From assembly GCA_016782865.1 (NCBI GenBank), contig JADHXR010000065.1, positions 1 through 39,633 of the forward strand: 39,633 nucleotides of DNA, in the 5' to 3' direction. Source of the DNA: Phycisphaerae bacterium (GTDB lineage Bacteria; Planctomycetota; Phycisphaerae; Sedimentisphaerales; Anaerobacaceae). Positions 17,633 to 24,588 of the stretch are shown one piece after another; position 1 is the stretch's first letter; every line of letters begins with the position of its first letter. The notes below the pieces were generated by a model, which was given only the letters and a program-made list of their open reading frames with translations, was not told the origin of the DNA and searched no databases. Made by a program: the position numbers and the translations under genes.

Positions 17633-18505
17633 ATGTTTACAGGGGCCATGGTGGCGTTGATTACGCCTTTTCAGGACGGTGATATTGATTTTGAAACTCT
17701 CGACGAGCTGATCGAATTCCAGATGGAAAACAGCATAGACGGGATAGTGCCCGTGGGGACAACGGGTGAGTCGCCTACGTTGAGTCATGCCGAGCAGAAG
17801 AAGGTCATGGAAAGAGTCGTTAGTGCCGTCGGCGGACACGCGCCGGTAATTGTGGGAGCCGGCTCGAACAGTACGGCCGAGGCAATTGAACTGACGGTTT
17901 TTGCAAAGAAAGTGGGAGCCGACGCGACTTTGCAGGTGACGCCGTATTACAACAAACCCATGCAGGCAGGTTTCTACGAGCATTTCAAGGCGATAGCCGA
18001 GGCTGTCGACCTGCCGGTAGTGCTCTACAATATCCCGGGCAGGTGCGGAGCCGGCATGACGCCGGAGACTGTCGCGCGCCTGGCCGAAGTCGAGAATATC
18101 GTTGCGATCAAAGAGGCGACCGGTAGTCTGGATCAGGCCAGTGAAATCGCATCACTATGTGATATAACGATCATATCGGGCGACGATTCTCTCACACTGC
18201 CGTTGGCTTCGATTGGCGGCAAGGGCGTTATCAGTGTCGTGGCCAATATTGTCCCCGCCGACGTCAAGGCGATGACCGACCTGATCCTTGAGGGCGACTT
18301 GACCTCGGCCAGGCAATGGCACAAGAAGTTGTTTGCACTGTGCAAGAGCATGCTGACGCTTGCGACCAATCCCATACCCATCAAGGCGGCGATGGCGATG
18401 CTTAACATGGCGCCGGAAGAATTGCGGCTGCCCATGACGCCTTTGGAGCAGGGCAAGAGGGCGGCGCTCAAACAAACATTGGAAGAATATGGCCTGCTCA
18501 GTTGA
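17633..18505 (+). CDS. dapA: 4-hydroxy-tetrahydrodipicolinate synthase
   Basis: This aldolase-type TIM barrel condenses pyruvate and aspartate semialdehyde, the branch point to lysine and diaminopimelate. The 290-residue protein has GTTGESPTL (catalytic Thr region, about 41-49), VTPYYNKPMQAGFYEHF, the Tyr in VLYNIPGRCG (about 130-139) and the Schiff-base Lys in IVAIKEATG (about 155-163). The ATG at 17633 is chosen because AGGAG lies seven bases upstream; a TTG two codons earlier is possible. Homoserine dehydrogenase at the left edge uses the same substrate, although the genes are far apart. Confidence 0.95.
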   Translation: MFTGAMVALITPFQDGDIDFETLDELIEFQMENSIDGIVPVGTTGESPTLSHAEQKKVMERVVSAVGGHAPVIVGAGSNSTAEAIELTVFAKKVGADATLQVTPYYNKPMQAGFYEHFKAIAEAVDLPVVLYNIPGRCGAGMTPETVARLAEVENIVAIKEATGSLDQASEIASLCDITIISGDDSLTLPLASIGGKGVISVVANIVPADVKAMTDLILEGDLTSARQWHKKLFALCKSMLTLATNPIPIKAAMAMLNMAPEELRLPMTPLEQGKRAALKQTLEEYGLLS

Positions 18506-18561
18506 TGATCGCTCTGGCCAGATTAAGCGGAGGCCGGTTGGGCAGAAAACCACGCGGCTTT

Positions 18562-19596
18562 TTACGGGGCGAGGAAGAAATCCGTCTCACAAGCGGGCAC
18601 TTCATAGCCGTGATATACGTCTGTATTCTGCAATGTGAAAACATCGTCATTTGAGACGCCGATAAAGCGCATTTTTAAGAACTCCACGTGGCCGTCCCCA
18701 AACAACACATTTTGCCCTTTGCGCTTGTGATTGACGCTGTTAACTGTCAGTAATCTTCTGTTGAGGTGCAGACTGAAGGGCTTGGCGAAGTCATCCGGCA
18801 AATTCTCAAACAGGGGGCTCAAATCCGCCATCAGGACTTTTCGGCAGCACAGCTTGCCGTCGTTGCCCTGGCGGCAACGTATCTGGAAGCTGTAACTGAT
18901 ATACCTTCTGTCGGGGAAATCCCTGTTGTTGCTTATTTGCGACGAGGTCAGCTTGGGCCTTCCACGGCTCTTGCTGCAGGAGGGGCAAACGAAACAGTCA
19001 GGCTCGACGTAACGGTCTTTGACCAGAAGATATAGGGGCCTTGTGTTGGAATGATTCTCGCTGCCCTGGTAACCCAGTTTGTACCAGGGTGCGCCGGCCT
19101 GTGTTGCAACGGCCGGCTGCTTGCCGTCGTGATCGGCAACGTAGTTGCCCCAACCCTGGAAGAAGCCGCTCTGTTGCATCTGGCATTGCTGCCGTCGCGA
19201 ATCAAAACGAAGGTAATTAAACGCAGCAAACAAAACACTGCCGCCGATCACAAACACAGCCGCAGTGGCCAGTTTCCTGACCATACCCGGCCAGTGCCAG
19301 TGCTGGGATCCGATAGAGCGTTCTTGTTCGCCGGCAAGTAATTGCTCCAGCCGACCCGTGCTCGAGCTTGCAGCATTGTTTAGACGCAACATGGTCCGTT
19401 CGATCAGGTCATCCGGGCACATCTCGGCCTCTATGCTATCGAGCGGCGCCAGTGTTGCTTGGAGGCTGGAGTGAAGTCTGGCGGCTTGTTCGTTAGAGCA
19501 AATCAACGCTTGAGCTTCGACGATTTGTTCCGGGGATGCCAAGCCCATACAGTGGTCGAATAACAACTCTTTTTGCTCGCTGCTAAGCGGAGTCAT
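18562..19596 (-). CDS. Anti-sigma factor-like membrane protein with H-X9-DG-type C-terminal domain
   Basis: A protein of 344 residues. The N-terminal cytoplasmic part (about 1-100, starting TPLSSEQKELLFDHCMGLASPEQIVEAQALI) resembles the helical binding domain of planctomycete anti-sigma factors. One membrane helix follows (about 108-130). The outer part has a Cys-rich region (CFVCPSC; later RCRQGNDGKLCC) and ends in QNVLFGDGHVEFLK, the end of the pseudopilin-associated H-X9-DG domain found in large planctomycete families. Its ATG overlaps the sigma factor stop (ATGA), so the two are co-translated. The role is inferred from this coupling: it would hold the sigma factor until an outside signal is sensed. 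The exact domain names need a profile search. Confidence 0.75.
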   Translation of the reverse strand: MTPLSSEQKELLFDHCMGLASPEQIVEAQALICSNEQAARLHSSLQATLAPLDSIEAEMCPDDLIERTMLRLNNAASSSTGRLEQLLAGEQERSIGSQHWHWPGMVRKLATAAVFVIGGSVLFAAFNYLRFDSRRQQCQMQQSGFFQGWGNYVADHDGKQPAVATQAGAPWYKLGYQGSENHSNTRPLYLLVKDRYVEPDCFVCPSCSKSRGRPKLTSSQISNNRDFPDRRYISYSFQIRCRQGNDGKLCCRKVLMADLSPLFENLPDDFAKPFSLHLNRRLLTVNSVNHKRKGQNVLFGDGHVEFLKMRFIGVSNDDVFTLQNTDVYHGYEVPACETDFFLAP

Positions 19597-20204
19597 TTGC
19601 TTTCTTTACTCCCAACTGAGGCCTTCCATTCCTTGGCAAAACGCCCAACGGCCGTGTGAAGTCTGCTCTTGACCGTTCCAATGGGTATACTGAGAACCTC
19701 GGCCATTTGTTTGTAAGAAAATCTTTGGAAATATGCCAAAATTAAGATTTCTCGCAGACTATCCGGCATATCTCCTATAATCTGCTCCACACGGGTGGCA
19801 GTTTCACGCTTCTGCAGTTCCTCGTACGGCAGCGTATTGTCTGATGTTACAGTATTGAGCATGTCGTCGAACGACAATTCCTGAGAATCACCCATAGTGC
19901 CGATCGGAACAGCCGACGTTCGCCGCCATTTGCGCAAAGCGTCCTTAGCTTTATTCGCAGCGATAGTGAACAACCAGGGCCGTAAGGGCCGGCTCTTATC
20001 GAAGCTGTCCAGGCTCGTAAAGAGCTGTAAGAAGGTCTCTTGGAAAACGTCTTCAACGAGGTCCTGCTGGTTCAGGAATTGCCTCAAAAACGCATGCAGG
20101 CCGTTCTTGTAACGATTTACAATCTGACGAAACGCGGCCTCGTCACCGGCGCTGTACCGGGTCAAAAGCTCGGCATCCGTCAGATTCTCCAAATTATAGT
20201 CCAT
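19593..20204 (-). CDS. RNA polymerase ECF sigma factor (sigma-70 family)
   Basis: A protein of 203 residues from ATG 20204, where the sigma region 1/2 begins (NLTDAELLTRYSAGDEAAFRQIVNRYKNGLHAFL). Region 2.3-2.4 is visible as VEDVFQETFLQLFTSLDSFDKSRPLRPWLFTIAANKAKDALRKWRR. Region 4 is LREILILAYFQRFSYKQMAEVLSIPIGTVKSRLHTAVGRF, the DNA-binding helix-turn-helix. There is no sigma region 3, as expected for the extracytoplasmic-function group. It is followed without a gap by a membrane protein that should be its anti-sigma factor, and it is divergent from the sulfatase operon, a natural target. A promoter lies 64 bases upstream. Confidence 0.93.
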   Translation of the reverse strand: MDYNLENLTDAELLTRYSAGDEAAFRQIVNRYKNGLHAFLRQFLNQQDLVEDVFQETFLQLFTSLDSFDKSRPLRPWLFTIAANKAKDALRKWRRTSAVPIGTMGDSQELSFDDMLNTVTSDNTLPYEELQKRETATRVEQIIGDMPDSLREILILAYFQRFSYKQMAEVLSIPIGTVKSRLHTAVGRFAKEWKASVGSKESK

Positions 20205-20635
20205 AAACAACCGTTCAACGAATCTTGCGAAAACAACTATTACACCCGATTGCCTCGCAGAGCAAGCATTATAATTCCAACATATATATTTCGGCAAACC
20301 ATGAAAACGAGTTGCTGCAATTTTGACGATAATATCGGTACTGAACAAGTGTGCGAAGTCGCTGAGGGAGACTGTTTTTTGTGCTTCGTAGTTATGGGAC
20401 GCGTGGAGTTTCGCAATCACTGGCGAGTGGAAAACGGACTACATTGGACCTTGCCCATGCGTGAATTGCCCGAACAATTGCAGAGTTATCCGGAGCTTGA
20501 TTGGAAAGTCAGACGGCGTTACAATGCCAGGCATACAGGATGCTCCCGAGATGAGCGCCGCGCGCAAGATCATTGGCTGCGGCGTCGAGAACAGAAGTGG
20601 ACGTGAGAAAAGGAAGATGATCAAGGAGATTCGGG
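20205..20635. other. Regulatory gap between sigma factor and sulfatase operon
   Basis: About 430 bases between divergent units with no recognisable gene. A sigma-70-like promoter for the minus-strand sigma gene is at 20268-20297. The plus-strand promoter of the sulfatase operon should also lie here, but no sigma-70 pair was seen; an ECF-type promoter could be present and cannot be defined from one copy. An open frame runs through 20401-20606 on the plus strand (ending REQKWT), without a ribosome site or family resemblance. Confidence 0.5.
20268..20297 (-). promoter_or_regulatory. Sigma-70-like promoter of the ECF sigma gene
   Basis: On the minus strand TTGCCG (20297-20292), 18 bases, perfect TATAAT (20273-20268). 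It gives a leader of about 55-60 bases to the ATG at 20204. Confidence 0.5.
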
Positions 20636-20770
20636 ATGATCAGTAGAATGCTGCGTAAAGTTCTACCTCTGGCCTGGCTTTTGGCTTGTGTTGTCTGGGC
20701 CGCACCTGAAATGGCCGGCGCCCGGGAATGGACCCAGTTTGAAATGAACAACCAGGAGGATCACAAGTGA
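20636..20770 (+). CDS. Short secreted peptide ahead of the sulfatase
   Basis: A 44-residue frame that starts MISRMLRKVLPLAWLLACVV and ends REWTQFEMNNQEDHK. AAGGAG stands seven bases before its ATG (20623-20628), which is a strong ribosome site. The first 29 residues form a signal peptide: two Arg and one Lys, then a hydrophobic core, then AGA before the likely cleavage site. The mature part would be only about 15 residues. Its stop overlaps the GTG start of the sulfatase (GTGA), so it may serve for translational coupling. It could also be a remnant of a larger exported protein. No known family. Confidence 0.6.
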   Translation: MISRMLRKVLPLAWLLACVVWAAPEMAGAREWTQFEMNNQEDHK

Positions 20771-22242
20771 CAACAATCGGAGCCAAATCCATGGATCGAC
20801 GAGATTTTATGAGAGTATGTGTGGCCTCGGCGGTATCAACGGCCGCTTTTGGGGTGAGAGGACTTTCGGCGGCGGCAAAGAAGCGAAAACCCAACCTGCT
20901 CTTCATCTGGACGGACGAGCAGCGGGCCGACACGATGGCCGTCTACGGCAACAAGAAGATCCGCGTGCCCAACTTCAACAAGCTCGCAGCCGAGAGCATC
21001 GTGTTTAAGAATGCGTATGTCACTCAGCCGGTCTGCACGCCCAATCGCGCGGCGGTCATGACCGGACTCTGGCCCCATAACAGCGGTCTTCTGACAAACA
21101 ACATTCCGCTACCCAAAGAAACCCGGTGCCTCAACGAGTTGATCGGCGATCCCGACTATCGCACCGCATACATGGGCAAGTGGCATCTTGGGGATGAGAT
21201 TTTCGCCCAGCACGGCTTCGAAGAATGGGTCTCGATGGAAGACGGGTATTCGGCGTACTACGCCAAGGGGCGCGACCGCGCTGCCAGGAGCAGCTACCAT
21301 CATTATCTTCTCGGCCTTGGTCACAAGCCGGCGAAGCAGGGGGGCAAGTTCAGCAGGGGGTACGCTGCATCGCTGCCCCTCGAACAATGCAAGCCGAAGT
21401 ATCTCGAACGCAGTGCCTGTGATTTTCTCCACCGGCATCGCAACGAACCGTTCATGCTCTACGTCAATTTCCTCGAACCGCACATGCCCTTCACGGGGCC
21501 GCTCGACGACATGTACGACCCTGACGAGATCGATTTGCCGGCGAATTTCAACGATCCGCTCGAAGAGAACGAGCCGGACAAGTGCAGGAAGAAAGTGCGG
21601 GACTGTGCCCGAAAGTACGGAACGACCGAGAAGGATTTTCGCGAGCTTGTAGCCCGTTACTGGGGGCTCAATTCTCAGGTCGATCTGAGCGTCGGTGCAA
21701 TTCTCGATACGCTGGAGCAGCTTGGCCTGGCGGATGACACCATCGTCGTCTACACGAGCGATCACGGCGATATGATGGGCTCTCACCATCTGGTGGAGAA
21801 GGGCCTGATGTACGAAGAGTCGGCGCGGATTCCGTGGCTGATGCGGGTCCCGGCGATGGGGCTCAGACAATGGGTTATCGAGAAGCCGGTCAGCCAGATC
21901 GATTTGGCCCCTACGCTGCTGGATCTGATGGGGCACCCCGAGGCTGCCGCGGACCTGCCCGGCCAGAGCCTGGTTCCGCTCGTCAAGGGCGGCAAGGTTG
22001 CCGCCGATCACGTGTTCATCGAGCGGAATACCGCGCCGAGAGTCCGGACTGTAGTTTCTCCGGACCGATGGAAACTGTGTCTGAGCAAAGAAGACAAGTG
22101 CCAGTTGTTCAACCTGAACGAGGACCCTTACGAAACCACGAATCTGTACGATTCGGGAAAACACGAGGCTGTGATTGCGAGGTTGACCGAGAAGATCCGG
22201 ACCTGGCAGAAGAAAACAAAAGACAAGGTGGAGGTCATCTGA
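20767..22242 (+). CDS. Sulfatase (S1 family, formylglycine type), exported
   Basis: The N terminus carries a Tat-like leader (MDRRDFMRVCVASAVSTAAF). The GTG at 20767 is preceded by AGGAGG at 20755-20760; ATG 20791 is the alternative start. The active-site signature is CTPNR near residue 90 (C-x-P-x-R); this Cys is converted to formylglycine. Metal-binding residues are seen as FIWTDEQ (Asp about 50) and TSDHGDMMGSHH. The protein of 491 residues cleaves sulfate esters, most likely on a polysaccharide. The start overlaps the upstream short peptide, and the next gene follows after six bases. The specific substrate cannot be deduced, and a sulfatase-maturing enzyme must be encoded elsewhere. Confidence 0.93.
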   Translation: MTTIGAKSMDRRDFMRVCVASAVSTAAFGVRGLSAAAKKRKPNLLFIWTDEQRADTMAVYGNKKIRVPNFNKLAAESIVFKNAYVTQPVCTPNRAAVMTGLWPHNSGLLTNNIPLPKETRCLNELIGDPDYRTAYMGKWHLGDEIFAQHGFEEWVSMEDGYSAYYAKGRDRAARSSYHHYLLGLGHKPAKQGGKFSRGYAASLPLEQCKPKYLERSACDFLHRHRNEPFMLYVNFLEPHMPFTGPLDDMYDPDEIDLPANFNDPLEENEPDKCRKKVRDCARKYGTTEKDFRELVARYWGLNSQVDLSVGAILDTLEQLGLADDTIVVYTSDHGDMMGSHHLVEKGLMYEESARIPWLMRVPAMGLRQWVIEKPVSQIDLAPTLLDLMGHPEAAADLPGQSLVPLVKGGKVAADHVFIERNTAPRVRTVVSPDRWKLCLSKEDKCQLFNLNEDPYETTNLYDSGKHEAVIARLTEKIRTWQKKTKDKVEVI

Positions 22243-22248
22243 CGAATT

Positions 22249-24303
22249 ATGAATAAGATCCGAAGTGTAGTTTTATTGGGGATCCTTGCCGTTCTTTACG
22301 GCTCGACGCTTAGCCAATCCGCCGTGCTGCTCGACGACGATTTCGAGGGACTGCGCCCCGGCATGTTCTCGGCGGGCGTCATCGGCGCTCACGCCGAGTA
22401 CCACTACGTGCATGAAACGGCGCCGCAGGGCAACTGGGTCGTCTCCTGCTTCACCTCGGGAACGCCCGAGCAGCGCGCCTGGTGGGTGACCGCCGAGGAC
22501 GGTGACGCGATGCTCTCGCAGACGACCTATTACAAACGCACGCACTCGCACCCTTTCGTGTGCACCGCGGCAAAGGGCAGCGAGTTCTGGAAGGACTACA
22601 CGATTTCGGCACGCTTCGCTACCGAATCGGACAAGGGCCAGAGCGGCGTAGCGTTTCGCTATCGCAACGATCGGTGCTATTACTTTTTCGGTGTCAAAGG
22701 CTCCAGGGCGATTCTGAAAGTCGTCAACCATGCCACAGCTTTTCACAGACCTGACGAGAAGATCCTTGCCGAGCGGCAATTTGACTTCAAGCCGGGCGAA
22801 TTCCTCACGGCAAGGATTCACATCGAGGGCAACCGCATCCGCGCCGAACTCGGCGACGCCCTCGTTCTGGAAGCGACGGATTCAACCTTTGCCGAAGGCA
22901 AGGTCGGATTGACTGCCGACGTTCCGACCAAATACAGTTTCGTGAAGGTAACCGCCAGCGACGAAGAAGTTAAGCGAGTGAGAGAACGCGTCAGGAGCAA
23001 GAGAAGGGAAGAAGCAAAACTCCAGGCGGCCAATCCCAAGCCGGTTGTGTTCAAGAAGTTCTCCATTTCCGATTACGGCGTCGGGCGCAATCTGCGGTTC
23101 GGCGATCTGGACGCTGACGGCCGAGTAGACGTTCTCTTCGGGCAGGTGCTCCATCACGGCCCCAAGGACCGCAACAGCGAGCTGAGCTGTCTGACGGCGG
23201 TCAACCTGGACGGCAAGGTGCTCTGGCAAAAGGGCAAACCGGACGGCTGGAAGAACCACCTGACCAACGACGTGGGCTTTCAAATCCACGACATCGACGG
23301 CGACGGCAAGAACGAAGTGGTCTACTGCATGAACCAGGAAATCATCGCCGCCGACGGCGCGACGGGCGAGGTCAAGTACCGCCGAGCCACGCCGTTAAGA
23401 CCGCCGGGCGATCACGGCGCACATAACATTTTCCCTCGCATCCTGGGTGACTCGCTGTTCTTCTGCGATCTGCGCGGGCTCGGGCAGGACCGTGACATCA
23501 TTTTCAAAGACCGCTACCGCCACATCTGGGCGATGAACGACAAATTCGAGGTGATGTGGACCGGCCAATGCAACACGGGGCACTATCCCTTCGCGTATGA
23601 CATCGACAATGACGGAAAAGACGAGGTCGCCATCGGCTATTCGATGTTCGATGACGACGGGACAAAACTGTGGTCGCTGGACGACAAGATCGAAGACCAC
23701 GCTGACGGCGTTGCAATCGCAAGATTCAACAAGGACGCCGAGCCGATAATCTTCTACTCGGCCAGCGACGCCGGCGCCTTCTACACGGACCTCAAAGGCA
23801 ACGTGCTCAAGCGGCACTTTTTCGGCCACGTACAGAACCCGGCGGTGGCCAATCTCCGGGACGATCTATCGGGTCTTGAGATCGTGAGCATCAATTTCTG
23901 GGGTAACCAGGGCATTATCAACTATTTCGATTCGCACGGCGAGCGGTATTACGATTTTGAACCGGTCCAACACGGCAGCATGTGTCTTCCTATCAACTGG
24001 ACCGGAAAGAGCGAGGAATTCTTCGTGCTGTCACCCGATGTGACCGAGGGCGGCATGTACGACGGCCTCGGACGCCGGGTCGTGCAATTCCCCGCCGATG
24101 GCCATCCCTACCAGTGCAACGCCGTGCTGGACGCCACGGGCGACTGCCGCGATGAGGTGGTTGTCTGGGATCCGTACGAGTTGTGGGTCTACACACAGGA
24201 CGACAACCCAAAACAGGGCCGGCTGTATGCGCCGCAGCGCAATCCGCTCTACAACTACTCGAACTACCAGGCAACCGTCTCTCTTCCCGGGTGGACGCCG
24301 TAG
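22249..24303 (+). CDS. Secreted protein with lectin-like N-terminal domain and FG-GAP beta-propeller
   Basis: A protein of 684 residues with a signal peptide (about 1-25). Residues 26-245 look like a concanavalin/3-keto-disaccharide-hydrolase-type beta-sandwich (DDDFEGLRPGMF..., YTISARFATESDKGQSGVAFRYR..., EGKVGLTADVPTKYSFVKV). A short charged helix follows (KRVRERVRSKRREEAKL). The rest is a propeller of FG-GAP-like repeats with Ca-binding DxDxDG loops: GDLDADGRVD, HDIDGDGKNE and DIDNDGKDE. Similar combinations occur in polysaccharide lyases and carbohydrate-binding exoproteins, but no catalytic residues can be named. It is encoded six bases after the sulfatase, so the two probably act on the same glycan. 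Its TAG stop belongs to a palindromic repeat. Confidence 0.8.
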   Translation: MNKIRSVVLLGILAVLYGSTLSQSAVLLDDDFEGLRPGMFSAGVIGAHAEYHYVHETAPQGNWVVSCFTSGTPEQRAWWVTAEDGDAMLSQTTYYKRTHSHPFVCTAAKGSEFWKDYTISARFATESDKGQSGVAFRYRNDRCYYFFGVKGSRAILKVVNHATAFHRPDEKILAERQFDFKPGEFLTARIHIEGNRIRAELGDALVLEATDSTFAEGKVGLTADVPTKYSFVKVTASDEEVKRVRERVRSKRREEAKLQAANPKPVVFKKFSISDYGVGRNLRFGDLDADGRVDVLFGQVLHHGPKDRNSELSCLTAVNLDGKVLWQKGKPDGWKNHLTNDVGFQIHDIDGDGKNEVVYCMNQEIIAADGATGEVKYRRATPLRPPGDHGAHNIFPRILGDSLFFCDLRGLGQDRDIIFKDRYRHIWAMNDKFEVMWTGQCNTGHYPFAYDIDNDGKDEVAIGYSMFDDDGTKLWSLDDKIEDHADGVAIARFNKDAEPIIFYSASDAGAFYTDLKGNVLKRHFFGHVQNPAVANLRDDLSGLEIVSINFWGNQGIINYFDSHGERYYDFEPVQHGSMCLPINWTGKSEEFFVLSPDVTEGGMYDGLGRRVVQFPADGHPYQCNAVLDATGDCRDEVVVWDPYELWVYTQDDNPKQGRLYAPQRNPLYNYSNYQATVSLPGWTP

Positions 24304-24465
24304 GGTGTGCACCTTGTTGCACACGCGGATTTATTCGCCAAACGAGAAGTCGTCTTGGTGCTGCAGAGAGACGATCTCCTCCACAAAACTCACTCGACTG
24401 CAATCCTACGCAGGGTCATCACAAACAGTCGTCCCGTGTGTGCAAAATGCATTTTGCACACCCTA
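24301..24465. repeat. Paired inverted elements TAGGGTGTGCA ... TGCACACCCTA with 24-base palindrome
   Basis: TAGGGTGTGCA (24301-24311) is repeated exactly, inverted, as TGCACACCCTA (24455-24465). Each end also forms its own stem. At 24305-24324, GTGTGCA pairs with TGCACAC around six bases. At 24438-24461, a perfect 24-base palindrome is centred on ATGCAT. The left copy supplies the TAG stop of the FG-GAP gene. Confidence 0.8.
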
Positions 24466-24588
24466 CCTGACTGTGAAGTTGTCCCGATGGCGGTCATTTC
24501 GAACGGAGTCCCGATGCGTTCGCTGCGATCACTTCGGTCGAAATGACGTGGCACTCCAACTTCGGCTCCAGTCGAGATGACAGGCTCC
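24304..24588. other. Convergent gap filled with dispersed palindromic repeats
   Basis: There is no gene here. The gap separates the convergent FG-GAP and GH97 genes and contains the hairpin and palindrome listed separately, the GTCATTTCGA element, and a further GTCGAGATGAC at 24571-24581. Such mosaics are usual at convergent gene ends and may act as terminators in both directions. Confidence 0.7.
24493..24547. repeat. Inverted repeat GTCATTTCGA / TCGAAATGAC
   Basis: Ten-base perfect arms at 24493-24502 and 24538-24547. The loop between them contains GCGTTCGCTGCGATCACTTC. A third, direct copy of the core (GTCGAGATGAC) follows at 24571-24581. It resembles the short palindromic elements scattered in many genomes. 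Confidence 0.7.

Noticed and set aside
18506-18561. Terminator between dapA and the anti-sigma gene
   Set aside because: AAAACC...GGCTTTT can pair only with a bulge and short stem, so it is not convincing.
21109-22164. Open frame of 351 codons on the minus strand
   Set aside because: It is antisense to the first sulfatase; rich in Arg/His/Val with no family pattern.
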